Shown here piece by piece: positions 46,612 to 58,668 of a DNA stretch of 64,000 nt. A program made the position numbers and the translations under genes. How positions within the stretch are numbered: position 1 is the first letter of the stretch; each line of letters opens with the position of its first letter. Source of the stretch: Hevea brasiliensis (lineage: Eukaryota; Streptophyta; Magnoliopsida; Malpighiales; Euphorbiaceae); the NCBI RefSeq assembly GCF_030052815.1, contig NC_079502.1, positions 9,339,359 to 9,403,358 of the forward strand, read 5' to 3'. The notes beneath the pieces were generated by a model, which saw only the letters and a program-made list of their open reading frames with translations, was not told where the DNA came from and searched no databases.

Positions 46612-49600
46612 TGTCGACACCATATTTTGGCCGACTTCTAGAATCAATAAAAATTCTTCTTTGAACAGCTAATCACGCTTCCGATCCTCTTTGATAGGCG
46701 GTCACATTTCCGATCTCTCCTCACAAAGAATTGACTCAATGCTAAGTCCACACATTCATTAAAGCCCCGCCGATCTTTCAAAACATTTACCGAACTCTCA
46801 AACCCGCTGTCGAATTTCCGGACCTGTCGAGAAGATTCCTGATCTCTGTTGATAAAATGAACTGGCAATAGATCTTTTCCTACCTGCTTTATTATCGACC
46901 TCCTTTCCAAAAGTTTAAGAGCTAAAGTTTTGGTTCGATTTAGTGAGGATTCAGATCTTAAGTGTTCGAAAGTTAAATTTTCAATCAAGTTCCGTCAAGA
47001 TTTCTTCCCTACCGATCTCATGCTTAAAGTGCTTTCCGATCTCTCATACTTAGATTAATAATCACATTTAGTTTTTGTCTTGCTGTGCTCATACAATCAA
47101 ATACTCAGACAAACAATGGTTTAAAATTTTCCGATCACAATCATTCATTGAACAAAGAGGCATTCCATTTCATGTCATAATCAGACAGTTATTCGGCCGG
47201 GGATCACCTCACCGATCTACATTTGATCACTCTCCCTCTCCTCACCTTCGGCTTCCTCCTCACTATCTTCGCCGCCGCCTCTGGAGCCGTGTCATCCATC
47301 CAGAGAAGTCCTCTTCAGTAGCGCTGGAGTTCGGCCAAGAGATCCTTATGAGCATTCACATAGGCTCCGGCCATTCCCGACACCATCTCTTCATCTTTTC
47401 CTTAAGCTCTTTGTCTTTCTCTGTAAGCTCCTTATCCTTCGCGTTAAGCTCCTCTATAAGTTGAGCGACCGAGCGCTTCGTTGGCCCAAGTGCCCGGACT
47501 TCTCTCGAGAGCCCGCTCTCTTCACCAGTCACGAGACTTTTCGCCACTTGTCTTCATGGTACTTCGCGCCCTCGACTTGAGATATATAATCCCGAGCGGA
47601 TGAGAGTTGGGATCGAGGGAAGCCAATTCCTGATTTTTCTTCCCGACCTCCTTACCTGCACGCCGAATCTTTTCTCAACCATGGTCCGTTCACCTGACAC
47701 TCCACATTCAAGCTCATGGATCGAGTCAAGATATCATCGAGACCATTCCAGATAGCCGTCCCGATCCTCCCGAAAGAAGATGGTAGCCCCGTGACTTTGG
47801 CAAAATCGGGTTCTCCCTAACACCGGTTATCCTTCAAGGAGTCGATCAAGATTCGAGCGCCATGAGAAGAGGTCATCCTAAGATTGAGAAGGACCCCCGT
47901 CTGCATTTCTGGAACAATTGGGAGAGGTGGAGGCTGCTCTTCCGATCTAAGAGGTGATCGGACTTTCAATGGCCTGCAGATCCAAAGGTTGAGGCGGGTC
48001 TCTTTGTATCTCCTGTGTTCGTGGATCGTGTTTGAAGTCGTTCAACGCTTCATCTCCTTTATCTTCCGAGATCTCTCTTCTTTCCTTCGCTTCCTAGAAC
48101 CTTCACCACCCGCCATACCGCACGTAAAAGAGGTTAGTGAGATCGCTAAGGTCCCGAATCGAGATATAGAAAATACCAATGCCGAGGTCGAGAGCGGAAG
48201 TTCGCGATCTCGCCGGTGATTAGCCGCATGGTCCAATGGTGCGCCGCAGCCACCGTGATTTGGACAGAATATTTTAGAGTGGCGGCCCGACTCTTCAGAT
48301 CCATCACTATTAAGCCTTCCTCTTGACTCGTGGTAATGTGCTTCTGCAGGGCCCCGGTACCACCAACTACGAGGAAAGTCCTCAAAGCAAACTGATCTTT
48401 ACTCCTAATGAAGAACCTGGCTCTTCCAATTCTTAAGGGATGAGGGCAGATCGGAAAAGAGCTCGCAATGAGGCTTCACTGAAAGAACCAGTTGTTCGCC
48501 ATCCTTTCTACGAGTTAGTCCGTGCAGCTCGGCGAACACCTTAGCCGTAGGTCTGATTCCCTTAGCTCGGCATAGACCTCTGGAAAGCTACCAAGATCCG
48601 CCACGAGTTGGGGTGAATTTGAACAATGGATGCTCTGAAGTTTTAGGACCTCCTTATAGAAATCGCTAGAGGGAACCTCGCATCGCCTTTAATCGCTCCT
48701 CATACACCATAACCATGTCATCCTCTTCAAAAGAATGATCGACACGAAGATCGCCATGGCACTTGATCACCATATGAATCAGACAAATATTGTATTCTTG
48801 GACAAACGATTGCAGATCGGATTCTCAAGAACCGACGGAAGCTCGTTTCATAGGAAGGGTCTCTCTCCTTGAAGTAGGTGCAAGCCTTGATGGTATGACC
48901 CGCCCGACTGGAGCAGACCCTAGGGGTTTAGGTTGCGTGCTTGGCCCGACTACCTCTTCTTCTTCATCTAAGACCATGAAAACCGAATGGAAGGGGGCTC
49001 ACCGCTCCGACCTTCTGCACCGCTCATTTTCAAAAGAAACAAAGAATTTAAACTAAAAGAGGATCAAAGCCCTTACCGAGTCCGATCGCGCTAAGAACTT
49101 GAGAAAGCGAGAGAACTTCGGTTGTGAGCAGGGATTGAAAATGGAATGAGAGAACAACTGCTAGCCCCTTACCCCTATTTATACTAGTCCGAGCATTAAA
49201 TGCTCACGAAGTTCCATGCACCATCTTAACGTGAGTCGCCACTGCTCGACACGCCTCTAACATCCCAAGGAGATCTGTTAAGTAGAGGTCGGCATAATAA
49301 GTTGAATATTTTGAATAAAAGATCGCTTAAGAGTCGCTTTGTTAGAATCCAAATCGGACAAATATATCGTAGATCAGCAAATAATCAAATAAGGCAATAA
49401 TTGAGGAACAAGATTTTTATTTCCAAAAGTTCGGATTACATCATTTGGGCGATCTCTAGGATCGGATTATGATAAAGGTCTAATTACATCTTTTGGGCGA
49501 TCTCTAGGGATCGGATTACGATAAAGGTCTAACTACATCATTTGGGCGATCTCTAGAGATCTGATTACATTGAAGGATTACATCATTTGGGCGATCTCTA

Positions 49601-52577
49601 GAGACCGATGGAACATCCTATCTAAAAGGCCTATGTCAAAGCCTAGTCTCGTGGTCAATCAAAAGACGTGTTTGACCAGGAGACCACTGCTGACATCGGA
49701 TAGATGTGCAGCTTAGATGGGGTGACTATGACTCCCATGAAGATGAGAGACATCGCCACCGATGTTACCACCAAACCGACTCCGTTTAACACCCAATGTG
49801 GAGGAAAGATCGCCGAACACCCAATGCGATGAGAAGCCGAATGAACTCGCTTGAGCGACTCGAGATCGGTACAACCGAGGTCCGCAATACAGATCGGTCA
49901 AATCCGCTTCTCTCACCATCGTAGTTAAGGTCATGCGATCACCGGATCGTAAATTTTCACGGTGAGTAAAGGAGCCCATCGGAAAAGATCAAAGCCACGC
50001 TTATAGCCGTAACTTCCACCGAGCAAATAGAACAGGTAAGTAAGAAAGGAAGAGAGGAAAGTCGATGAAGAAAATGTCTCCGCCGACAGGTATATATAGG
50101 GGAAAATGAGCATTTATTGCTAAGGCAAAACGGCGGACGCCGAATCGAGGGACAATTAATGCTTTGACCGCACTGACCGTAGAAAAGGAGAGATCGAATA
50201 ATAGATCTAAGGTGGGAGACCAGCATGAAAGGTCGGAAAGAACATGTGAAAGAGATCGAAAGAGGAGGGATCGGTAGGCAAAAAGAATAAGACAAATTCC
50301 ACAACCGTAATCGAGCCGAGGTAGTTAAGGCGCAGGCATTTAGATCTCCATCGCACGCCTAAGAATCGCCCGCACGTCGACAGTGCCGTGGTATGTCATG
50401 ACACCCAGACATCCCAATCTCCACCGTTGATCCCACTTGTAAGGACAAACCCGAACCCTTAGATCAAGAGAGAAGACGACAATACCAAATGCCTTTCGCT
50501 CTTAACCCTGGATCATTCCTGACAAGGAAATTTGGGACCGCTGATGGAAAGAAGAAAAGGACAAATATTATGAAGAGTGATCTCAACCATTCATTTTGAT
50601 TCTCTTTAATTCCCGAGCCTCCGATCATGTCCTTCAAATCTTGACCCTCCATCTCCTCAAAATAAATCCCGACCCTTCACGAAGAGCACCCGATTCCTAT
50701 AAATACCGCATAAAAACTGCTCAAGGGACGGCAAGAAAATAGACAAGAGGTCATATTATAGCAGAGGAACTCAAATTTCATTTAGTTTACTACTCACTAC
50801 TTAGAAGTGTCAATAAAAAGACTTTGGAAACAAGTTTTCAAGTGTTTTTCTTGAAAAGATTCTCAACATCGAACTCTACATTTCCAGCTTGTTCATTATC
50901 CGTCACACTCTCACTTTCTCGCTTTATCATTTCTCGCCCAAGCTCAATTTCATTCTATTCGGTTCTTTTCATCTTGATCTGATCGCATTTTAGCTAATCA
51001 CCCTCCAGTTCACGAGGAACACCACCCTCGTGCCAATCAATCCTTGTCTTATCACTATTTGGCACCCCATAGTTATTTTAGTAGCTTTGGCTCCTCAAGG
51101 TAAGAGCTCATACTATCGCTTTATTAAATGCTTACATTTACTTTCAGATTTTCTTTGTTCTTCTCACATCCGTGACTTTCTACTTTTGCACAAACGATCC
51201 CCAAAGAATGTTACCGTAAGAGCTCATATCACTGCTTTATCGAGTGTCTACATTTACTTTCTGCATTTTCTTTGTTCTTCTCACATCCGTGACTTTCTAC
51301 GCTTGCACAAACGATCCCCAAAGAATGACACTCTCAAATCATCTATTTAGTGATCATCATTTTTATTAATCTTCATCCTTTTTGAAAGTAAGATTTCTAA
51401 CTCCTAGTAGTATGTAAGTGGTTGGGTAAATGTAGGTAATCAACTTAGGGTCTCTTTAAAAGAGAGAACATGAATAACACGTCAGAAGATAGCCAAACTA
51501 TTAGGCCGACGTAAACAGCAATTCGCAAGATGTCATAAAGCGAAATAGAACCAAAGTAAACATAATGTAATAGATCGGATGTTAATAGATATTGGTAAAA
51601 TGACTACATGAAAAGGTCAAGAATCAAGTATAGTGTTCCTCTGCTCAGCCACAGGATATCCGTAAACCTTATCCCTGCATTTTTGAATGTCGAATTTTAG
51701 TTTTAGGTTCTTAGGACCCGTAGTCGTGGTTAAATTTTTAAAGGTCGGAAAAGTCTTTGTCCGAGTCCCGCCAAAATAGAAGGGGTCTCAAGAGTCCTTA
51801 TCCTATCCTTGCCTAAAAGTTTTAAATCAACTCTTAAAGGAGATCGGAGGAGTGTTCTTATCCTGTCTCCCTTCAAAATTTTAATAAACATTAAATAGGA
51901 TCTGAGGAGAGTTCTTATCCGGTCTCAACTCAAAACATTAAATAATAAATATAAATGAGATCTGAGGAGGTTTATTTTACGGTCTCATAACAAAATTTTA
52001 ATAAATAACTTAAAAGAGATCTGAGGAGGGTTCTTATCCTGCGGTCTCCCAAAATTTTAATAAATAACTCTAAAGGAGATCGGAGGAGGGTTCTTATCCG
52101 GTCTCCCCAAAATTTTAATAAATAACTCTAAAGGAGATCTGAGGAGGGTTCTTATTCGGTCTACCCTCAAAATTTAAATTAACAACTTAAAAAATATCTG
52201 AGGAGAGATCTTAACCGATTCTCACACCCCTTCACTAAGGTTGACTCAATAACTTATGAATCAGGGTGAACCAAATTTAGACAAAAATCAAATATTCCTT
52301 CTACCAAAAGGATTAACATTGCCGCCTAAGCCTCCCTAACTAATTTATAAAGGACGCATTAAATCTACTTACCCTTATTAAGGGACGAGGTGGGGTGCCT
52401 AACACCTTCCCCACCCGCTACTTTAATTCCTAACTTAGAATCTCTGCTTTGAAGTGGTTTCATTTTTAATTTAACTTCTCAAATGGTTTTCTTTAGTTTC
52501 CTCAAAACTAAGGTGGCGACTCTCACTCTTTCCCACTTCTGAGTGATCGTCTGTGCATCGCAAAATCCATCATGACA
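46612..52577 (+). repeat. LTR 4 of the Ogre-like array (5966 bp)
   Basis: TGTCG at the start and CATGACA at the end. The first 500 bp are nearly identical to LTR 1; later parts show the triplet-limited differences. Sense TATA at 50698-50705, 115-bp dimer about 51100-51330, 60-bp repeats about 51840-52215 with extra A/T substitutions at 51940-52270. Confidence 0.92.
47190..49035 (-). pseudogene. Antisense LTR gene, copy 4, broken
   Basis: Start region near 49030 (acidic patch about 48960), family domain about 48790-48480, basic part about 48236-48042, coiled coil 47547-47356 with KDKELTEKDKELKEK. Broken by many short indels relative to copy 1. Confidence 0.62.
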
Positions 52578-52595
52578 TGGCGACTCCACTGGGGA
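52578..52595 (+). other. Primer binding site, tRNA-Arg, unit 4
   Basis: Same 18 bases as unit 1, here directly after the LTR end without the GCT spacer. Confidence 0.83.
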
Positions 52596-53894
52596 TGTAT
52601 CCCAAGTCTAGTGGTCCAAAAGTAGATTTAATTTTGTCTGATCAAATTTTGCCCGATCAAATTATAGTTAGATAGGCTTATTCGGCGATGTTGTATGCGT
52701 TAATTATTATTGCTACTAACTATTTTGTTTGTTTTATTGGCCCTATCCTCACAAAGGTTTTCGCTTCAAAAAGGGGAAAATGAAAAAATAAAATCCCCCG
52801 AATCGGGAAGAGGTAAAGGTGTCCCTTCACACACTGAACACTTACACAATGTCCTCACACACTATGGTCCTAACCCGGGCTTTCTTACCCTTTTAGGAAA
52901 GTATGAGGGGGTCATGTAGCGGTACCCGTGGGTTTTACCCCGTTAGTATCCGTGAAGGCTTCTGCTCAAATTGAAACTCGTTCTATTTACCGTGATATCC
53001 GTGGAATTTTCCCGATAATATCATGGGGATAGAATGGGGCTCTACTGTTTACAGTAGGGGCAATTTGGGAACCTGTGGCTATTAGAAAATTAGATCCTGA
53101 GCTTAACTATCACGATAGCTGAAAGCCGTAGTAAGCTACCTTATAAGATAGAACTATCCAAAATAGGTAGCGCTTATCCGGTATCAGGAGTCTCCCTATT
53201 ATAGGACAAAAAGGGACATGTTTACTCTTACCTTGTTCTGCTTTGATTTCCTTTTGTTCATTTTATAAGGGTAATCTTGAATACTACTGAAACACCTACA
53301 CATTTTCCTACTTTGATAAATGTGTATGTGTCACCTTGTCAACAAAGATGATTCAAAATTACCCCAATTTATCTTGCTAACGAATTTTTCCCACAGTGCA
53401 TCACCAAAATAAGGTCTCAGAAAAGGATAAGCATCATTTTTAACATGGCATCCTCGAGTCACCTACAGAGGAAGTTTTTAGATCGAACAAAATGCTAAAC
53501 CATTGTTGAACCCATGAGGCGGTTCGCCATGGTTTAGCAAAATTGTGAATGAATAGTATGACTCGTAGGAACCCCTCGCTAGGGTTATGCAAAATTGAAT
53601 GCGCCATATGGACAAGTACCATAAATGCGCATTCAATCCAGCCATTCACCGTCGGACTATCGAACGATGCCATGATAAAAGGGATGTAATTATCCTCGCA
53701 GATTTCGCCTTGGCTCTCGATGCCATCGATCCTTTGTCCACACCAGACCCTTTTAATTTTTAATTCAAAATTCATTGAAAATTTTCCTTTTACTCCCCGT
53801 AAAATCAAACATTACTTCAAACAAGGCAAGTCCGATCAAGCACGCGATTCAACCTCAAATGAGTGTACTTAATAAGATCTCAACAAGAAAACTA
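52596..53894 (+). other. Leader of unit 4, no gene supported
   Basis: From about 52785 to 53340 it is almost base-for-base identical to the unit 1 leader, while shorter stretches on either side carry triplet-type differences, so clean and distorted patches alternate. Confidence 0.4.
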
Positions 53895-55546
53895 ATGGAA
53901 GATCAGAACAAGTACGTAACCTACAGGGCAAGTTTCAACTAAAAGACTGTGTTTCGTAACTTATGAAGCTGATGAGGGAGATGTCCCAAAATAAGCCAGC
54001 TTCAGACCTTAACCTACTATTACCTCCTCCACCACCTCTAACAAATGATCCTCACCAAGCTTCAACTTCTTTTACCTTTCAATCCCCATCCCGACTCGAC
54101 AAACCATCACTAATCCGGTCGCCATGACTAATGAACCTCCTTTCTCTTATTATCCAGCCATCCCGAATGTCGAACCATCCCTTTCGGCCCCGAGCCCTCC
54201 AATTCATTCTCGCCTCATTTCCTGGGCTTGGGAGCACTCACACAACAGAGGAGAAAGTAAGATGAGAGAAAATGAGAAGTCATTCGCCCGCCTGAAGAGA
54301 GATTGAGAGCTATAGAGGGCTCGAATATTTATGGCTCATTGACGTGGCATCACTAAGATTGGTTCCCGATGTGGTGGTGCCGCCAAATTCAAGGTCCCCG
54401 ATTTTGACAAGTATATCGGGAATTCGACTCGAATTCATTTGGCCACCTATATTGCCAAGATGTCCTCTATGACAGATGATGACAGACTGTTAATCCACTT
54501 CTTTCACGAGAGCCTCTCTGGAGCAGCCCTGAGGTGGTGTGTTCAGTTAGACAGAGTGCATCAAGGCCTCGGAAGGATTTAGCCGAGGCCTTTTAAAGCA
54601 AGATAAATTTAATCGCGATGTGGCCCCTACAAGAAGGGACCTGCAACTCTGCACAGAGACAGGAAGGCTTCAAAGAATATGCCCAAAGATGGAGAGAGAA
54701 AGCAATGAAATATACCCTCCAGCTTATTGACAATGAGCTTTGCTCTCTCTTCATTGAGACCTTGAAAGCTCCTTATTTCTATTTGATGATCTGAACACCT
54801 CCAACAACTTTGCTAACATTATACAGATCAAAGAGAATTGAGGCAAATTTGAGACTAGGGAGGTTACAGAAGTGGTAAGAGAAAATTCAGTGAAAAGTAC
54901 GATAAATTCGAGAAGAAAATGGAAGGAGGTGCACAATGTGATGTAACAAGCCTATCAACCATGCCCCCACAAAACACCTACCGCTCTCGATTTTCTTCCC
55001 AAAACCTAATGGTAGCCAATTTTCCACCAAAATTTCTTCTTATCCCAACCACAATAGGTCCCATAACCAATTGCTTACACTTCACGCCCGCCGACTCAAA
55101 CAAATTAGTTCATCTAAATCACCCACTTCCCAATCCCGACCCACCACCGCCTATGCCCTTAAGCGAGATTTATTGTTACCTTTGAGCATAAACCAGATAG
55201 TCCCCATACCACTCGACCTTTTACAATCCCTATATCCAATGAGGTGTGATCCAAATGCTCATTGTGAATACTATAGGGGCAATTGGTCACTCAACATACA
55301 ATTGTGGAGCTTTCAAAGGTAAGGTACACCCTCATCGTAAATGGGTGGTTGGAGATGGAAAGTGAAAGTGCAATTCCTAATGTTGAAATTAATCCATTGC
55401 CTAACCACGAACCGTAAAAGAGGCAATGTGCACATAATAGAATGCATAGGAGGTGCGTTGGAACCGTAAATGCTGATTGTGCAAATAAAAGGAAATCAAG
55501 AGCTTGATACTTGGGGCAAAGGATATCCTTATACTTTTCTCTGAGT
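53895..55546 (+). pseudogene. gag: Ogre/Tat-type gag pseudogene, unit 4 (type B)
   Basis: ATG 53895, poly-Pro linker near 54030, capsid hallmarks near 54360-54560 and 54700-54800, Cys/His tail near 55240-55310, end with a TAA near 55546. It keeps the tail like unit 2. Frameshifts near 54170, 54600 and 54830. Confidence 0.78.
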
Positions 55547-55982
55547 AATGAATATTTGGTTACCTACACTTGACCACTTTGTCCATGGTGTTAAGTGGAT
55601 TGTGAATGGACCTTCTCTCATGATTAAGTATTAGTAAGTTAATCGCGCATTTTTCCAAACTTTCATATCCGATTACTTCTTTTGTTTAGCCTTTTCTTTG
55701 CCTAATAAAACCACTTAATTCTCCTCTTGTAACCGCCCCATTTCCAACCAATACATAATGATTCAATCAACTATGATATTCATGAAGTTAACTTTGAAGG
55801 ACCAATAATTGCCCTGAATACTAGTGATTCTGATGAAGGGGAACTATGCCACGCAAACTAACGAACACGATGGCTAAGAAAAACTGTATTGAGTATGTTT
55901 GAAAATGTCACAAGTGCTGTACATATGTTGGCTGGAAAACGCCCCATGATCGATTGCAATGCGGGCATCGATGTCATCGGAA
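55383..55982 (+). other. Type B-specific segment, unit 4
   Basis: Counterpart of 36531-37135, absent from units 1 and 3, with only a handful of differences between the two copies. Confidence 0.8.
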
Positions 55983-56330
55983 GCCTCCGGGGTGATTCAT
56001 CTTAATTCATCACCTTATCGGCCCCAAATGAACAACGCCATGGAAACTGTAAACAAGAATCTCAAATGAATGATCGAAAAGATGACTGATTAAAGCAACT
56101 CCATATTCGTTAGTATATGGCATGGAAGCAGTTTTTCCAATAAAGATGGAAATTCCTTCTCTGTGAATCTTAATGGAGAACAGAGCTAGATGAAATCGAA
56201 TAGGTCAAAACAAGATTCGAAATCTACCATGGACGTTTTTACAAAATAATAATGGCCCGGGTGATTTAATAATAATGAACAATCTCGGGAGCACAAACCA
56301 ATAGATATTATATCTAAGTAAAATACTACA
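55983..56330 (+). pseudogene. Integrase C-terminal remnant, unit 4
   Basis: Same remnant as unit 1 up to about 56230. From 56235 to 56345 several A/T substitutions appear that no other unit has. Confidence 0.75.
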
Positions 56331-56343
56331 AAATGTGGTACTT

Positions 56344-57125
56344 TAAAAAAAAAAAAAAAAAAAAAAAACCCGAGAGGGCGCTCCTAGTAAAATGAGGGAA
56401 AGAGGGTGAAAACCCGAGAGGGCGCCTTCTGCAAAATGAGTGAAGGATGAAAACTCGAGAGAGCATCCTGAAAAAGTGAGTTATCGGGATTGAAAACCTC
56501 AAAGAATGCGCCTAGCAACATGAAGCCTTATTGAGAATGTAAACGGAGTCAAAAGGTAGCAAGTGACCATGGCACAAGGATTCTTCTCACTATTAGTATT
56601 TGGGGCAATAAAGGGTCTAGAAAAGTTAATAAAGGAATTCGTGAGATTTCTCTTTTCCAAATTCATATCCTTATTCTTTGTTATTAAAAACCATATTCCA
56701 TCACCCATTTACCTTGGAACATGCGCTGTTAACTTGTTAATGCTTTATTATGAGTTAAGAATTTAAACATGTAACTTTATATACATTGCATTGAGAATTA
56801 TAGGGAATGACTAAGCAAAGGAACACACAACCTATTTATATGGGAAGTTGGGACTTGAACAAAAAAAAGAAGAAGAAGAAGAAGAAGAAGAAGAAGAAGA
56901 AAATGTAGGAATGAAAACCCGAAAGGGCGCTCCTAGTAAAATGTGTGAAAGAGGGTGAAAACCCGAGAGGGCGCTCAGAAATGAGTGAAGGATGAAACCC
57001 AAAGGGCATCCCAAAAAGTGAGCTATCAAAAAAAAAAAAAAAAAAAAAAAAAAACTAGGTGAAAACCCAAAGGGCGCTTTCTAGTCAAAAGGGCAAAAGG
57101 AAAGTGAAAACTGCAAGGGCGCTTT
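56344..57125 (+). other. 3' hairpin-motif module, unit 4
   Basis: CCCGAGAGGG near 56369 and 56412, CTCGAGAGAG near 56454, CCCGAAAGGG near 56918, CCCGAGAGGG near 56961. The 56961 copy is degraded in unit 1. Poly-A 56344-56367 and 57028-57054, (GAA)n 56866-56902. Confidence 0.58.
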
Positions 57126-57284
57126 TTGAGGAAAGTCAAGAATGTAAAAGGGGCATCCGAAGAAATGAGGTCGTAGGCCAAGTCTTGTAACTCGCCCTCC
57201 ATTAATCATCGGTTTTCTGGATCCTTTTAATTACACTTCATCGGTGAATAAATTATTATGTAGATATTAGGTTTTCTTTGCAAG

Positions 57285-58510
57285 TTTATTTTAAATTTCA
57301 TGCAATTTACATTTCTGCTATAAACCTCTCGGTTCCTTGATCTAAGTTGATTTTAATTTCTTGCAATTCACATTTCCACCATCAACCTCTCGGTTCCTTG
57401 ATCTAAGTTGATTTTAATTTCGCAATTTAAATTTCGCTATCAACCTCTCGGTTCCTTGATCTAAGTTGATTTTAATTTCCGCAATTTACATTTCCACCAT
57501 CAACCTCTGGTTCCTTGATCTAAGTTGATTTTAATTTCGCAATTTACATTTCTCGCTATCAACCTCTGGTTCCTTGATCTAAGTTGATTTTAATTTCTTG
57601 CAATTCACATTTCCACCATCAACCTCTCGGTTCCTTGATCTAAGTTGATTTTAATTTCCGCAATTTACATTTCTCGCTATCAACCTCGGTTCCTTGATCT
57701 AAGTTGATTTTAATTTCTTGCAATTCACATTTCCACCATCAACCTCTGGTTCCTTGATCTAAGTTGATTTTAATTTCCTCGCAATTTAAATTTCTCGCTA
57801 TCAACCTCCGTTCCTTGATCTAAGTTGATTTTAATTTCCGCAATTTACATTTCCACCATCAACCTCCGTTCCTTGATCTAAGTTGATTTTAATTTCCGCA
57901 ATTTACATTTCGCTATCAACCTCTCGTTCCTTGATCTAAGTTGATTTTAAATTTCCCGCAATTTACATTTCGCTATCAACCTCGGTTCCTTGATCTAAGT
58001 TGATTTTAATTTCCCGCAATTTACATTTCTCGCTATCAACCTCTGGTTCCTTGATCTAAGTTGATTTTAATTTCCTCGCACTTACATTTCCACCATCAAC
58101 CTCGTTCCTTGATCTAAGTTGATTTTAATTTCGCAATTTACATTTCGCTATCAACCTCTCGTTCCTTGATCTAAGTTGATTTTAAATTTCATGCAATTTA
58201 CATTTCGCTATCAACCTCGTTCCTTGATCTAAGTTGATTTTAATTTCTTGCAATTCACATTTCCACCATCAACCTCGTTCCTTGATCTAAGTTGATTTTA
58301 ATTTCCCGCAATTTACATTTCGTTATCAACCTCCGTTCATTGAACTAAGTTGATTTTAATTTCATTCAATCTAAATTAACAGGTTTTAAATTACAAGCAA
58401 TTTACAGTTGAGTTATCAACCTCTGGTTCCTCGATATAAGTTGATTTTAATTTCTGCACTTACGTCATTCATCAACCTCTGGATCCTTGATCTAAGTTGA
58501 TTTTAATTTT
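57285..58510 (+). repeat. 60-bp tandem repeat array, unit 4 (type B order)
   Basis: Shows the extra TTTCCACCAT unit (about 58085) that marks type B. CTG triplets are distorted as in unit 3. Confidence 0.9.
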
Positions 58511-58607
58511 TATTCCCCGATTCTTTGATCCAAGTTAATTTGGGTCTAACTTCTGTTGCCTATTTCTAGGTCACAAACACCTAATCGTCCAAAATATGAG
58601 TCGGAAT

Positions 58608-58668
58608 CTTTACATAATTCCTATACGGAAATTTTTCCTTTAATAGAAATTATGTAAAGAGGGGCAGC
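58608..58668 (+). other. Inverted repeat and polypurine tract before LTR 5
   Basis: Arms 58608-58624 and 58643-58659, then AAAGAGGGGCAGC before TGTCG at 58669, identical to the unit 1 tract. Confidence 0.74.
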
